Below, piece after piece: positions 15,661-25,125 of a stretch of DNA of 64,000 nucleotides. Source of the stretch: Streptomyces dengpaensis (GTDB lineage Bacteria > Actinomycetota > Actinomycetes > Streptomycetales > Streptomycetaceae). The notes under the pieces were generated by a model. The model did no database searches and had not been told where the DNA came from. It worked only from the letters and a program-made list of their open reading frames with translations. Within the stretch, counting starts at the first letter, position 1; each line of letters opens with the position of its first letter. The position numbers and the translations under genes were made by a program. The DNA lies in assembly GCF_002946835.1 (NCBI RefSeq), contig NZ_CP026652.1, forward strand, positions 1,922,001 through 1,986,000, read 5' to 3'.

Positions 15661-16314
15661 TCAGAGGACGGCCGCCCAGGTAATACCGCCGAGCAGATGC
15701 GCCCGGAAGTCCGGATCCTCGTACGCCTCCGACGCGTGTCCGAGGGCCGTGTAGAACACCCGGCCCCTCCCCTGCTCGCGGCACCACGCGAGCGGATGGT
15801 CGTCACCCATCCCGCCGCCCTCGTACGAGGATTCGTCGGCGGAGGCGAGGACGCGCACCGAAGCGCGCGGGCTGGCGCGGAAGTCGTACCACTCGTCCGT
15901 GAACTCCCATAGCGGGGGCAGGTGTTGGGTGGCCCGGTGGCCGTGGTCCTCCACCACAGCCGTGCCGGGCTGCAGGTCCGGGTGCCGGTCGAAGCGCGCG
16001 CCGAGCAGTTCGCCGTAATAGGGCCAGTCGTACTCGGTGCAGGCGGCGGCGTGCACACCGGCGAACCCGCCGCCCTCCTCGACGTACGCGGCGAGGCGGG
16101 TGCGCCCCTCGGGGGTCAGCACCTCACCGCTCGTGGAGAGGAAGACGACCGCCGCGTACGGGTCGAGGGGCGCCTCGAACGCGCCTGGATCCTCGGTGGC
16201 GTCGACGCCGAAACCGTGCGCCGCCCCGAGGGAGCGTACGGCGGCGACGGCGTCCGGGATGGAGTCGTGCCGGTAGCCGGTGGTGCGGGTGTACACGAGA
16301 ACGCGGAAAGGCAT
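15661..16314 (-). CDS. ThuA-domain protein (trehalose-utilisation-like)
   Basis: Encodes 217 residues, a single ThuA/class-I-glutamine-amidotransferase-like domain. RVLVYTRTTGYRHDSI starts it; VVFLSTSGEVL and GGGFAGVHAAACTEYDWPYY follow, and RGRVFYTALGHASEAYEDPDF ends it when read across. ThuA-like proteins are linked to sugar metabolism, but the reaction is uncertain. No signal peptide, so cytoplasmic. TAGGCT seven bases before the ATG suggests a leaderless transcript. Confidence 0.85.
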   Translation of the reverse strand: MPFRVLVYTRTTGYRHDSIPDAVAAVRSLGAAHGFGVDATEDPGAFEAPLDPYAAVVFLSTSGEVLTPEGRTRLAAYVEEGGGFAGVHAAACTEYDWPYYGELLGARFDRHPDLQPGTAVVEDHGHRATQHLPPLWEFTDEWYDFRASPRASVRVLASADESSYEGGGMGDDHPLAWCREQGRGRVFYTALGHASEAYEDPDFRAHLLGGITWAAVL

Positions 16315-16321
16315 GGCCCTG

Positions 16322-16327
16322 AGCCTA
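16322..16327 (-). promoter_or_regulatory. candidate leaderless -10 box (ThuA gene)
   Basis: Minus-strand TAGGCT ends seven bases before the ATG at 16314, and no Shine-Dalgarno sequence is seen between them. Confidence 0.35.
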
Positions 16328-16409
16328 TTTCCGCGACGGGGTCAGCCCGGACGAGCCGACGGGACCGGCCCTTTCGGATCGGCATCGGACAGCGGATTGC
16401 CGGCGCGCC

Positions 16410-17057
16410 TCAGGGTTCGCGCGGCCCCTGATCCAGGCGGTACGGCGGATACACGTCCGTCAGGAGCGCCGCGTACGCCATGACGCGGGCCGTCCAGCGG
16501 TGCAGGCCGATGTTGAGGTCGTACATGCCGCGCGGATAGCGGCCGGTGAAGAGCAGCGAGACGCCCGCGTAGAAGGCCAGCAGGCCCGCGAGGCCGCCGG
16601 CGAAGCGGACGCCGCCGCCGAGGAAGGCGGCCACCAGCAGCTGCGGCAGCACCAGGAGCCACCACTTGACGAGGACAAGGCCTCGGGAGAGCCGTTCGGG
16701 GTGGACGATCTCCAGGTGGGCCGGGTAGCCGGGCACGTCCGCGAGGGTGAAGGGCGGATAGCGGTCCGTGCCGAGCGTTCCGTACGCGTAGTACGCCACG
16801 CGCCAACTCCAGCGCATCACACCGACGTTGAAGCCGAACAGGGCGCGGGGGTAGGCGCCGGTGATCAGGATCGCGAAGAAGGCGATCACGGTGACGATCA
16901 GGAAAGCGGCCCAGAGGATGACGAGGATGACGTAGTGCGGGAGGGCCAGCAGCCACTTGACCAGCCACAGCCAACGGGACAGGCCGGGGTCGTACTCCGC
17001 TTCCAGGGTGACCGGACTCTTGGGGTAGTCGCTCAGCGCGGTGGTCACGGTGACCAT
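16410..17057 (-). CDS. DUF4389 integral membrane protein
   Basis: Encodes 215 residues. The ATG at 17057 has a good ribosome site (AGAGGAA). Two similar halves each contain a WLWLVKWLLALPHYVILVI-like helix pair and an RYPRGMYDLNIGLHRWTARV or AYPRALFGFNVGVMRW segment, the internal duplication typical of DUF4389. Four to five membrane helices. Function unknown. Confidence 0.85.
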   Translation of the reverse strand: MVTVTTALSDYPKSPVTLEAEYDPGLSRWLWLVKWLLALPHYVILVILWAAFLIVTVIAFFAILITGAYPRALFGFNVGVMRWSWRVAYYAYGTLGTDRYPPFTLADVPGYPAHLEIVHPERLSRGLVLVKWWLLVLPQLLVAAFLGGGVRFAGGLAGLLAFYAGVSLLFTGRYPRGMYDLNIGLHRWTARVMAYAALLTDVYPPYRLDQGPREP

Positions 17058-17209
17058 GCGGTTCCTCTCTTCCCGCGGGCACGGAATGAAGGCACCCGCT
17101 TTCGCCCGAATGCGCCCTTTCTTTCCGTGTACTGCCGGGACGCGGGCCCCGCAAGGCGGAGGGCCGGGACCGTGTCCGATTCGTTCAAGACCCGCCGCCC
17201 CGGTCTGCC

Positions 17210-17215
17210 TACCGT
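17210..17215 (+). promoter_or_regulatory. candidate leaderless -10 box (VOC gene)
   Basis: TACCGT ends six bases before the ATG at 17222, and there is no ribosome site. The same hexamer with the same spacing precedes the AidB-like gene at 21478. Confidence 0.4.
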
Positions 17216-17221
17216 GACCGC

Positions 17222-17623
17222 ATGACTCCACGATTCGATGTGATCGGCCTCGCCGTCTCCGACATGGCCGCCTCGCTCGCCTTCTACCGCCGCCTCGGGC
17301 TCGTCTTCCCCGAGGGCACCGGGGACCAGCCGCATGTCGAGGCCGAGCTGCCCGGCGGACTGCGGCTGGCGCTCGACACGGAGGAGACGATCCGGTCGTT
17401 CCACGCCGGGTGGCGGCCTCCGACGGGCGGCGGCCGGATGTCGCTCGCCTTCCTCTGCGAGAGTCCGGCGGAGGTCGACTCCGTGTACGAGGAACTGGTC
17501 GGCGCCGGGCATCACGGCGAGCTCAAGCCGTGGGACGCCTTCTGGGGCATGCGGTACGCGGTCGTGCACGACCCGGACGGCAACGGCGTCGACCTGTTCG
17601 CGCGGCTGCCCCAGGCCCAGTAG
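17222..17623 (+). CDS. VOC (glyoxalase/bleomycin-resistance fold) family protein
   Basis: Encodes 133 residues with two beta-alpha-beta-beta-beta modules: FDVIGLAVSDMAASLAFYRR at the start and MRYAVVHDPDGNGVDLFA at the end. The latter is the usual C-terminal metal/substrate motif. His in VIGLAV is replaced, so a classical glyoxalase I metal site is incomplete. Probably a small-molecule binding or resistance protein. Divergent from the DUF4389 gene. Confidence 0.85.
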   Translation: MTPRFDVIGLAVSDMAASLAFYRRLGLVFPEGTGDQPHVEAELPGGLRLALDTEETIRSFHAGWRPPTGGGRMSLAFLCESPAEVDSVYEELVGAGHHGELKPWDAFWGMRYAVVHDPDGNGVDLFARLPQAQ

Positions 17624-17655
17624 TCCGCGGCTGCCCCAGACCCCGCAGTCCGCCG

Positions 17656-18399
17656 CTATCCCAGACCCAGCAGTTCCCGCACCGGCATCCCCGCCAACTC
17701 CCTTACGTCCCGCGCCAGGTGGGCCTGGTCCGCGAACCCGGCGCGGGCCGCGGTCTCCGCCAGCGGCACCCCGCCCCGGGCGAGCGAGAGGGCCCGCTGC
17801 AGCCGCAGCACCCGGGCCAGCGTCTTCGGCCCGTAGCCGAACGCGGCCAGCGACCGGCGGTGCAACTGCCGTGCACCGAGGCCCAGTTCGTCCGCTGTCG
17901 CGGCTACCGGGCGGCCCGCGTCCAGGGCCGCCACGACCTTCCGGAGCAGCGGATCGGGGGGCTCCGCGTCGGCCGCCCGTTCCAGCGCGAGCTCTTCGAG
18001 CGCGCTCACCGGGTCGGCTGCGGCGGCAATACGCCCGGCCAGGCGGCGTACCTGCGCGGCGGTCCACAGGTCGGCCAACTCCACGCGCCGGTCGCGCAGT
18101 TCGTACGCGGGGACGCCCAGGAACGCAGGCGCCGTACCGGGGTAGAAGCGGACGCCCGCCCAGTGGCCCGGCGGGCCCTCCGGGATGTGCGCTCGGGTGT
18201 CGGGCCCGGCGACCAGGAGCCGGCCCTCGTGCCACAGCAGGTCCATGCAGCCGTCGGGGAGGACCGGTGCGGCCGAGGACCCGGCCGTCCCACGGGACCA
18301 CACCACCGCGCCCGGCAGCCGGGACGCCCGCTCCGCATAGCCGGACGCCTCCGTGAGACGATCGGCGGCCCCGTACGCCGCGTACGCCCTGTCAGCCAC
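17656..18399 (-). CDS. AraC-family transcriptional regulator
   Basis: Encodes 247 residues from the GTG at 18399. Another GTG at 18408 is possible, but TAGCGT seven bases upstream of 18399 suggests a leaderless start there. N-terminal sensing domain with [19 protein letters not shown], as in the group of AraC proteins whose first domain resembles DUF6597. C-terminal HTH is [20 protein letters not shown] followed by [20 protein letters not shown]. It follows another AraC gene on the same strand. Confidence 0.85.
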   Translation of the reverse strand: MADRAYAAYGAADRLTEASGYAERASRLPGAVVWSRGTAGSSAAPVLPDGCMDLLWHEGRLLVAGPDTRAHIPEGPPGHWAGVRFYPGTAPAFLGVPAYELRDRRVELADLWTAAQVRRLAGRIAAAADPVSALEELALERAADAEPPDPLLRKVVAALDAGRPVAATADELGLGARQLHRRSLAAFGYGPKTLARVLRLQRALSLARGGVPLAETAARAGFADQAHLARDVRELAGMPVRELLGLG

Positions 18400-18406
18400 G
18401 TGCGCC

Positions 18407-18412
18407 ACGCTA
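18407..18412 (-). promoter_or_regulatory. candidate leaderless -10 box (AraC gene 17656-18399)
   Basis: Minus-strand TAGCGT overlaps the stop codon of the upstream AraC gene and ends seven bases before the GTG at 18399. Confidence 0.35.
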
Positions 18413-19345
18413 CGCCGCCCGCGTCCGGTGCTCCTGCGGGCTGACCCCGTACACCCGCTTGAAGGCGCTGGACAGCGCGAACGCGCTGCCGTAGCCGACC
18501 TGACGGGCGATCGAGTCGAGGGTGTCGTCCGTCTCGCGCAGCCGGTCGGCGGCCAGGGCCAGCCGCCAGCCGGTCAGATACGTCATCGGGGGCTCGCCCA
18601 CGAGTTCGCCGAAGCGCCGGGCCAGCGCGGCCCGCGAGACGCCGGCCTTGGCGGCGAGTGCCGCCACCGTCCAGGGGTGTGCCGGGTCGCCCTGCAGAAG
18701 CCGCAGCACCTGGCCCACGACGGGGTCCGCGAGAGCCTGGTACCAGGCGGGCGCCTCGGCCTCGGGGCGCGAGAACCAGGCCCGCAGCGCGGCGATCATC
18801 AGCAGGTCGAGCAGCCGGTCCAGGACGACCTCCTGGCCCGGCTCGTCGCGCACCATCTCCTCGACGAGGATCGGCGTCAGCGGGCACTGCCACACGTCGG
18901 AGGTGAGCGACAGCAGCGGCGGCAGGGCGTCCAGCAGCCTGCCGTTGATCTCGCCCTTCATCATGTACGTCCCGATCAGCAGCACCGTGGAGCCGTCGAG
19001 CCGGTCCCCCCAGGTGCGTACGCCGAGATCCCAGTGGCCCTTCAGGGAGCGCCCGTCGGGGTAGGCGCACGCGCCGCCCGGAAGGATCACCGCCTGTGGC
19101 GGGGTCTTCGGGTCGTCGGCGCACAGGTACGGGTCGGGGCCGCGCGCGATGGCCAGGTCAGCCGTCCGCAGCCGCACGGGTTCGCCCCTGTTCGGTACCG
19201 CCCAGGCGTCGCCGCGGACCACCAGCATGATCGTCAGGGGGGCGCGGTCCTCGACGCGGATGCACCACGGCGGGTCGAAGCACGCACGGATCATGAAGGC
19301 GCCACGCGCGCGTGGACCCTCCAGCAGGCCTGCGAGTGCGTCCAT
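18410..19345 (-). CDS. AraC-family regulator with cupin sensing domain
   Basis: Encodes 311 residues. N-terminal half is the cupin-6 type ([16 protein letters not shown], then [20 protein letters not shown]). C-terminal HTH pair is [20 protein letters not shown] and [20 protein letters not shown] with the closing GVSPQEHR. It is divergent from the NAD(P)-binding gene at 19450. In Streptomyces this cupin-AraC group usually controls the adjacent divergent oxidoreductase, which is the likely relation here (inference). Confidence 0.9.
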   Translation of the reverse strand: MDALAGLLEGPRARGAFMIRACFDPPWCIRVEDRAPLTIMLVVRGDAWAVPNRGEPVRLRTADLAIARGPDPYLCADDPKTPPQAVILPGGACAYPDGRSLKGHWDLGVRTWGDRLDGSTVLLIGTYMMKGEINGRLLDALPPLLSLTSDVWQCPLTPILVEEMVRDEPGQEVVLDRLLDLLMIAALRAWFSRPEAEAPAWYQALADPVVGQVLRLLQGDPAHPWTVAALAAKAGVSRAALARRFGELVGEPPMTYLTGWRLALAADRLRETDDTLDSIARQVGYGSAFALSSAFKRVYGVSPQEHRTRAA

Positions 19346-19351
19346 GGCGCC

Positions 19352-19357
19352 AGCGTA
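19352..19357 (-). promoter_or_regulatory. candidate leaderless -10 box (cupin-AraC gene)
   Basis: Minus-strand TACGCT ends six bases before the ATG at 19345, and no ribosome site is present. Confidence 0.4.
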
Positions 19358-19449
19358 GACGCGGGCGGCGGGGGCCCGTAGACGTCCGCTTATGGGAATG
19401 AGCCGTTCAGCGATGGTCGCGTCCGGCGGGCGGCAGTTGACTGACGGGC

Positions 19450-20283
19450 ATGGCAGAGAACACGCGGAACATGACGGTGTTGGTGACAGGGGCCACGGGG
19501 CGCACCGGCCGCCGGGTTGCGGAGGCCGCGCGGGCGGCCGGTCTCACGGTTCGGGCGGCGTCCCGCTCCCAGGGCTTCGACTGGGACGACCGCTCGACCT
19601 GGGCGGACGCCCTGCGCGGCGCGGACGCGGCGTATCTGGTGCACCCCACGGACGTCGGCTCCCCGGCGGCCACGGAGGCGGTCGGCGCGCTCGCGCGGGA
19701 GGCGGTCGGACTCGGCGTACCGCGGCTCGTGCTGCTGTCGTCGCGGGGCGAGGAGCGGGCCCGCCCGACCGAGGAGGCGCTCAAGGCGCCGGGCGCCGAC
19801 TGGACGGTCGTACGGGCCGCGTGGTTCGCGCAGAACTTCAGCGAGGGCCCGCTGGTGGACGGGCTGCGGCACGGGGAACTGGTCTTCCCGGCCGGTGAGG
19901 TGCGCGAGCCGTTCATCGACGCACGGGACATCGCCGACGTGGTGGTGGCCGTGCTGACGTCGGGCGACCGGTACGCCGGCCAGGAGCTCGCCGTCTCGGG
20001 GTCCCGTCCGCTGACCTTCCGCGAGGCGGTCGCGGAGATCGCGGCGGCGACGGGCAGCGAGCTCACGTACACACCGGTGACGGCGCGCCAGTACGGCGAC
20101 CGTCTCGCCGGGTTCGGGGTGCCGCCCGAAGAGGCCGAGTTCCTCGTCGACCTCTTCGAGAGCCTCCTCGACGGCCGCAACTCCTACCTCTCCGACGGCG
20201 TCCAGCAGATCCTGGGCCGCGAGCCGCGCGACTACGGGGATTTCGTACGGGAGGCCGCGGCGGCCGGGGTGTGGAAGGCGTAA
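19450..20283 (+). CDS. NmrA-like NAD(P)-binding protein
   Basis: Encodes 277 residues. The Rossmann motif VLVTGATGRTGRRVAEAA is at the N-terminus. The variable strand is YLVHPTDVGSP, and FIDARDIADVVVAVLTSG is the conserved atypical-SDR segment. The catalytic Tyr/Lys pair of classical SDRs is absent, as in NmrA/quinone-oxidoreductase-2-like proteins. It is controlled in all likelihood by the divergent AraC gene. It converges on the BrkB gene with only a 16-base gap. Confidence 0.88.
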   Translation: MAENTRNMTVLVTGATGRTGRRVAEAARAAGLTVRAASRSQGFDWDDRSTWADALRGADAAYLVHPTDVGSPAATEAVGALAREAVGLGVPRLVLLSSRGEERARPTEEALKAPGADWTVVRAAWFAQNFSEGPLVDGLRHGELVFPAGEVREPFIDARDIADVVVAVLTSGDRYAGQELAVSGSRPLTFREAVAEIAAATGSELTYTPVTARQYGDRLAGFGVPPEEAEFLVDLFESLLDGRNSYLSDGVQQILGREPRDYGDFVREAAAAGVWKA

Positions 20284-20299
20284 CCCGCCGCAGGCCCGG

Positions 20300-21460
20300 T
20301 CACTTCTCCGCGGGGTGGTCGTCCTCGTGCTTGTGGGCGTGATGCGTGCTCTTCACATGCGTACGGAGCCGGGACGTCACGTCCTCCGGGGGCAGGAAGC
20401 GCGACCAGCGCTCCGGGAACTCGGAGGGCATGTCGGGGTCATCGGGCTCGGCGTCGTACGAGCGGTGCGCGGCGGCGCGGGCGACGTACTCGGCGACCTG
20501 GGCCTCGCGCAGCCGCTCGTTGGCGGCGCGGGCCGCGGCGGTGGCGGCGGCCGGCCAGACCCGGTCGATGGCGGCGTTGACGGCGGCGCCGACCAGGACC
20601 GCGAACGCGGACACGCCGATCCACAGCAGGACGGCGACGGGCGCGGCGAGCGAGCCGTAGATCGTGGGGCCCTCGACGGTGTTGGTCAGGTAGATGCGGA
20701 GCAGGAAGCTGCCGAGCACCCACATGCCGAGGGCCACCAGGGCGCCCGGCACGTCCTCGACCCAGGGGGAGCGCACCGGCACGGACACGTGGTAGAGCGT
20801 CGTGAGGAAGACGATCGACAGGACGATGACGACAGGCCAGTACAGGACCTGCACGACGGTCGTCGACCAGGGCAGGATGTTCACCACCGCGTCCGGCCCC
20901 GCCACCATCAGCGGCAGGGCGATCGAACCGATCAGCAGGGCCACGAGGAAGAGCAGGAACGACATCACCCGGGTCTTCACGATCCCGCGGGCGCCGTCGA
21001 GGCCGTACATCACGGTGATGGTGTCGATGAAGACGTTCACCGCGCGGGAGCCCGACCACAGGGCGAACAGGAAACCCAGGGAGATGATGTCGGGGCGGCC
21101 TCCCTTCATCACGTCGTGGAGGATCGGCTCGGCGATCTGGTGCACGCCCCGCTCGGTCAGGACCGTGCGGGACGCCTCCAGGATGTTGGTCTCCAGACTG
21201 GCGATCGTGTCGGCGCCGGTCCAGTCGTCGACGTAGCCGAGCAGCCCGATCATGCTGAGCAGCAGCGGCGGCACGGACAGGAGCGTGAAGAAGGCGGCCT
21301 CGGCCGCGAGCCCCAGGATCCGGTACTCCATGCACGAGTTGACGGTGTCCTTGAGGAGCAGCCAGGCGGTCCTGCGCTTCGATACGTTCCGGTACAGCGC
21401 GCGAGCGCGGTGGAAGCGGCCCGAGGGAGGCCGTTCAGGTGTTTCTTTTGCCTGGTGCAC
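20300..21460 (-). CDS. YihY/BrkB-family inner membrane protein
   Basis: Encodes 386 residues from a GTG behind AAGGAC. It has six membrane helices with the family segments AAFFTLLSVPPLLLSMIGLL, LWSGSRAVNVFIDTIT, and EGPTIYGSLAAPVAVLLWIG. The cytoplasmic tail is rich in charged residues and ends STHHAHKHEDDHPAEK, which could bind metal. Role of the family is uncertain, and the old assignment as RNase BN is wrong. Its start lies only 17 bases from that of the divergent acyl-CoA dehydrogenase gene. Confidence 0.88.
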   Translation of the reverse strand: MHQAKETPERPPSGRFHRARALYRNVSKRRTAWLLLKDTVNSCMEYRILGLAAEAAFFTLLSVPPLLLSMIGLLGYVDDWTGADTIASLETNILEASRTVLTERGVHQIAEPILHDVMKGGRPDIISLGFLFALWSGSRAVNVFIDTITVMYGLDGARGIVKTRVMSFLLFLVALLIGSIALPLMVAGPDAVVNILPWSTTVVQVLYWPVVIVLSIVFLTTLYHVSVPVRSPWVEDVPGALVALGMWVLGSFLLRIYLTNTVEGPTIYGSLAAPVAVLLWIGVSAFAVLVGAAVNAAIDRVWPAAATAAARAANERLREAQVAEYVARAAAHRSYDAEPDDPDMPSEFPERWSRFLPPEDVTSRLRTHVKSTHHAHKHEDDHPAEK

Positions 21461-21465
21461 GTCCT

Positions 21466-21471
21466 TACCGT
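21466..21471 (+). promoter_or_regulatory. candidate leaderless -10 box (AidB-like gene)
   Basis: TACCGT ends six bases before the ATG at 21478. Because the divergent BrkB gene starts at 21460, the -35 region must lie inside the BrkB coding sequence. Confidence 0.4.
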
Positions 21472-21477
21472 ATCCGT

Positions 21478-23112
21478 ATGTCAGCCAGCACCCACACAGT
21501 GACCAACCAGGCTCCGCCCCTGGTCGGATATGACGTATTCGCCGCCGACCGGGCCCTCTCCGAGGCGGTCGAGCGGCATCTTGATCCGGCGCTCCTCGAC
21601 GAGGCGCGCGAGGAGCTGTCGGCACTCGGGCGCACGTCCGGCTCCGCGCAGGTGCAGGAGTGGGGGGTGCTGGCCAACGAGAACCCGCCGAAGCTGCGCA
21701 CCCACGACCGCTACGGCAACCGGATCGACGAGGTCGAGTTCCATCCGGCCTGGCACCGGCTGCTCGGCAAGGGCGTCTCTGCGGGGCTGACCTCGGCCTG
21801 GTCGCGGCCCGGCGGGCATCTCCGGCGCGCGGCGGCGTTCGTGCTCTGGACGCAGGTCGAGGCCGGAAACGGCTGCCCGCTGTCGATGACCCACGCGGCG
21901 GTGCCCGCCCTGCGCACCGACCCGGCGCTCGCCGCCGAGTGGGAGCCGCGGCTGACCTCCACCGTCTACGACCAGGGGCTGCGGCCCGCCGCCGAGAAGG
22001 CCGGCGTGCTCTTCGGGATGGGCATGACGGAGAAGCAGGGCGGCAGCGACGTACGGGCCAATACGACTCAGGCGCGGCCGCTCGCCGAGGACGGGACGTA
22101 CGAGCTGACCGGCCACAAGTGGTTCTGCTCGGCGCCGATGTCGGACGGTTTCCTCGTGCTCGCGCAGGCCCCGGGCGGACTGACGTGCTTCCTGGTGCCG
22201 CGCGTGCTGGCGGACGGCACGCGCAATGTGTTCCGCATCCAGCGGCTCAAGGACAAGCTCGGCAACAGGTCCAACGCGTCCAGCGAGGTCGAGTTCGACG
22301 GGACCTGGGCGCGCCGGGTCGGTGACGAGGGGCGCGGGGTGCGGACCATCATCGAGATGGTCGCCGCGACCCGGCTGGACTGTGTGCTCGGCTCGGCCTC
22401 GCTGATGCGGCAGGCCATCGCCCAGGCCGTCCACCACTGCACCTACCGTGAGGCGTTCGGCGGCAGGCTCATCGACAAGCCGCTGATGAGGAATGTCCTG
22501 GCGGATCTGGCGCTCGAGTCCGAGGCCGCGACGACGCTCGCCATGCGGCTGGCCGCCGCGTACGACGACGGGGGCGAGCAGGAGCGGGCGTTCCTGCGGC
22601 TCGCGGTGCCTGCCGCCAAGTACTGGGTGACCAAGCGGTGTACGCCGGTCGCGGTGGAGGCGCTGGAGTGCCTGGGCGGCAACGGGTACGTCGAGGAGTC
22701 CGGGATGCCCCGGCTGCTGCGCGAGTCGCCGCTCAACTCCATCTGGGAGGGCGCGGGCAACGTCCAGGCGCTGGACGTGCTGCGCGCGTTGCAACGGGAG
22801 CCGGGCGCCCTCGACGCGTATCTGCGGGAGGTGGGCCGGGCCCGGGGTGCCGACCACCGCCTGGACGGGGCCATCAAGAACCTGCTGGCCGAACTCGCCG
22901 ACCTGGACGGCATCGAGGGGCGCGCCCGCCGTCTCGTCGAGCGGATCGCGACGGTGCTCCAGGGGTCGCTGCTCGTCCGGTACGCGCCGCCGGAGGTCGC
23001 CGACGCGTTCTGCGCCTCACGTCTGGGCGGCGACTGGGGTTCGGCCTTCGGCACGCTGCCGCACAGCCTGGATCTGGCCACGGTGGTGGAGCGGGCGCGG
23101 CCGGTGTCGTGA
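21478..23112 (+). CDS. AidB-like acyl-CoA dehydrogenase
   Basis: Encodes 544 residues, close to E. coli AidB and longer than ordinary acyl-CoA dehydrogenases. The N-terminus has the AidB mark VLANENPPKLRTHDRYGNR and DEVEFHPAWH. FAD-domain motifs are FGMGMTEKQGGSDVRANTT and LTGHKWFCSAPMSDGFLVLA. The C-terminal helical domain has ALECLGGNGYVEESGMPRL and NSIWEGAGNVQALDVLRAL. AidB protects DNA from alkylation and binds DNA. Whether this one does is not shown. The upstream TACCGT suggests a leaderless mRNA. Confidence 0.88.
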   Translation: MSASTHTVTNQAPPLVGYDVFAADRALSEAVERHLDPALLDEAREELSALGRTSGSAQVQEWGVLANENPPKLRTHDRYGNRIDEVEFHPAWHRLLGKGVSAGLTSAWSRPGGHLRRAAAFVLWTQVEAGNGCPLSMTHAAVPALRTDPALAAEWEPRLTSTVYDQGLRPAAEKAGVLFGMGMTEKQGGSDVRANTTQARPLAEDGTYELTGHKWFCSAPMSDGFLVLAQAPGGLTCFLVPRVLADGTRNVFRIQRLKDKLGNRSNASSEVEFDGTWARRVGDEGRGVRTIIEMVAATRLDCVLGSASLMRQAIAQAVHHCTYREAFGGRLIDKPLMRNVLADLALESEAATTLAMRLAAAYDDGGEQERAFLRLAVPAAKYWVTKRCTPVAVEALECLGGNGYVEESGMPRLLRESPLNSIWEGAGNVQALDVLRALQREPGALDAYLREVGRARGADHRLDGAIKNLLAELADLDGIEGRARRLVERIATVLQGSLLVRYAPPEVADAFCASRLGGDWGSAFGTLPHSLDLATVVERARPVS

Positions 23113-23545
23113 GGGAGCCGCCGGTGTCGCGAGGAGGCGGACCGCTTCGTAGGGCGGCGGCCGGTGCCGTGGGGTGGCGGACCGCTTCGTAGGGCGGCGG
23201 CCGGTGCCGTGGGGTGGCGGACCGCTTCGTAGGGCGGCCGCCGGTGTCGTGAGGAGGCGGCAAGGCTGATGCGGGGGTGGTGCTGCGCCGACACGGCACC
23301 ACCCCCGCCTTGTGGCCCCGTATCAAGGAGCACGGACGCCGCACAGGCGACGTCGGTGTCAGTTTCGTTGAACCTTGTGACCGTTGGCGAGAGTTGCAGA
23401 CCGTTGCATGCCTTTCCTCAGGGCTCGTATGCCTTTCCTTCAGGCTCCTTGGGCGAACTCCCCGCGTCCTCGGCCGAGAGCAGGCACGATGTGGGGTGAC
23501 GGCGGCGTCACGGTTCGTAAGCGGTACTGGTTTCGGGGGTGCCCT
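23113..23545. repeat. non-coding stretch with 40-bp tandem repeats at 23121-23260
   Basis: Three 40-base units begin at 23121, 23161 and 23201, followed by a 20-base part-unit at 23241. Each has ACCGCTTCGTAGGGCGGC in its second half, with differences of only a few bases. The remaining 280 bases to the GAF-regulator start are non-coding and include an A/T-rich stretch near 23360-23460 (two CCTTTCCT-like copies) where its promoter probably lies. No gene is seen. Confidence 0.8.
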
Positions 23546-24871
23546 GTGAAGATCACATCGTCCAACCCCGCCCGTTCCGCTCCGCCGGACGCGTCTGAAA
23601 AAACGGTCCGGCACGTCCAGGAGACAACGGTCCGGCACCTCCAGGAAACCTGGGCCGCGGCGCTCAGAGGCGAACACTCCCCGATCGCACCGCGGCCTGT
23701 CATCGGTCAGTCATGGCAAAGGGTGAAACGTTTCGGCCTCGATCCCGAACAAAGTACGGACAGCGTGCTGTTGCAGACGGACGAACTCGAACATCGCCGT
23801 ACCTCCACCGCGCTCGCCGACGTCATGCCGACCCTCAGCGGCGGGCTGGGAGCGGTCGCCGACGCGTCGCTGCAGATCATGGTGGTCACGGACGCGGAGG
23901 GCCGGGTGCTGTGGCGCGAGGGCAACCCGGGGGTGCTGCGCCGGGCCGACACCATCTGTCTGGAGGAGGGCGCCGCCTGGAGCGAGGACACCACCGGCAC
24001 CAACGCGATCGGTACCGCACTGACGGCGGGCACAGCCGTCCAAGTCCACTCCGCCGAGCACTTCGTGCGCACGCTGCACGACTGGACCTGCGCCGCCGCG
24101 CCGGTGCACGATCCCCGCGACGGGCGGCTGCTCGGCATCATCGATGTGAGCGGGCCGGACAGCACCTTCCATCCGGCGACGCTGGCCCTGGTCGACTCGG
24201 TGTCCCGGCTTGCCGAGAGCGAACTGCGCAACCGGCATCTGGCGGCCGTCGAGCGGCTGCGCGCGGTGGCCGCGCCCCTCCTGTGCCGGATCGGCGGCAA
24301 GGCGCTGGTGGTGGACACGCACGGCTGGCTCGCGGCGGTCACCGGGATGCCGCCCGTCGACCGGGTCCCGCTGCCCAACTCCCTCGGCGCGGGCCACGTC
24401 TGGCTGCCGTCCCTGGGGATGTGCGTCGCGGAGCCGATGCCCGGCGGGTGGCTGCTGCGGGTCGAGGCCGACACTCCGGGGTGCGTGAGCCGTCTGGTGC
24501 TCGACCTCAGCGAGCCCCGGCGGCCGTGCGCCACCGTGGCGGGTGCGGCGGGCAGTTGGGCCCAGGATCTGAGCCCGCGGCACGCCGAGCTGCTGTACCT
24601 GCTCGCCGTGCACCGCGAGGGGCGCAGCGCGGCGCAGCTCGCGGTGGACCTGTTCGACGACCCGACCCGCACGGTGACCGTCCGTGCCGAACTGTCCCGC
24701 GTACGGCGCCGCCTCACGGGTCTCCTCGACCACCGGCCGTACCGCTTCCGCGAGGAGGTCGAGGTGGAAGTTCTGCTGCCGGACGATCCGCTGGACCTGT
24801 TGCCGCACTCGACGGCGCCGGCGGTGTTGGGGGCGCGGGTGGGTGGGGCGTCGGGGCCGGGGGGGTCGTGA
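23546..24871 (+). CDS. GAF-domain transcriptional regulator
   Basis: Encodes 441 residues from a GTG behind GGGGG. The N-terminal third has the signature of AcoR-type activators: RPVIGQSWQRVKRFGLDPEQ, then a GAF domain with VVTDAEGRVLWREGNPGVLR, GAAWSEDTTGTNAIGTAL and HDWTCAAAPVHDPRDG. There is no sigma-54 AAA domain. Instead the C-terminus (LSPRHAELLYLLAVHREGRS, AELSRVRRRLTGLLDHRPYR) is a winged helix. In actinobacteria this design often controls alcohol/aldehyde dehydrogenase genes, and none is in the window. Confidence 0.85.
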   Translation: MKITSSNPARSAPPDASEKTVRHVQETTVRHLQETWAAALRGEHSPIAPRPVIGQSWQRVKRFGLDPEQSTDSVLLQTDELEHRRTSTALADVMPTLSGGLGAVADASLQIMVVTDAEGRVLWREGNPGVLRRADTICLEEGAAWSEDTTGTNAIGTALTAGTAVQVHSAEHFVRTLHDWTCAAAPVHDPRDGRLLGIIDVSGPDSTFHPATLALVDSVSRLAESELRNRHLAAVERLRAVAAPLLCRIGGKALVVDTHGWLAAVTGMPPVDRVPLPNSLGAGHVWLPSLGMCVAEPMPGGWLLRVEADTPGCVSRLVLDLSEPRRPCATVAGAAGSWAQDLSPRHAELLYLLAVHREGRSAAQLAVDLFDDPTRTVTVRAELSRVRRRLTGLLDHRPYRFREEVEVEVLLPDDPLDLLPHSTAPAVLGARVGGASGPGGS

Positions 24872-24984
24872 GGCGACGGGTCGCAGGGTTTTCGCCCCCT
24901 GCGCCCCTACCCTCCCCCACTCTCGGCTTCTCGAAATTTTCTTGGGAGTGCACACTCGAAAGTGAGTTTGCCGACCGGGGGGCC

Positions 24985-25125
24985 ATGACGATCAAAGCCG
25001 TCGAGACACTGCGAGGGCGCGAGATCCTGCGCGTCTCGCAGGACAAGTGGGATCGAATCTGTGACGGGAGGTGCTTGCCCGTACCGCGTGGTGCTGTTCT
25101 ACCTGATCAGCGCCACGCGGCATGA
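24985..25125 (+). CDS. possible 46-residue protein
   Basis: The ATG follows a run of six G residues. The product begins MTIKAVETLRGREILRVSQD and ends PRGAVLPDQRHAA. The first 30 residues look protein-like (KWDRICDG) but the end does not, so it may be a decayed 5' gene fragment. It lies in a 454-base stretch (24872-25325) that otherwise holds only the palindrome at 25276-25299. Confidence 0.3.
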   Translation: MTIKAVETLRGREILRVSQDKWDRICDGRCLPVPRGAVLPDQRHAA

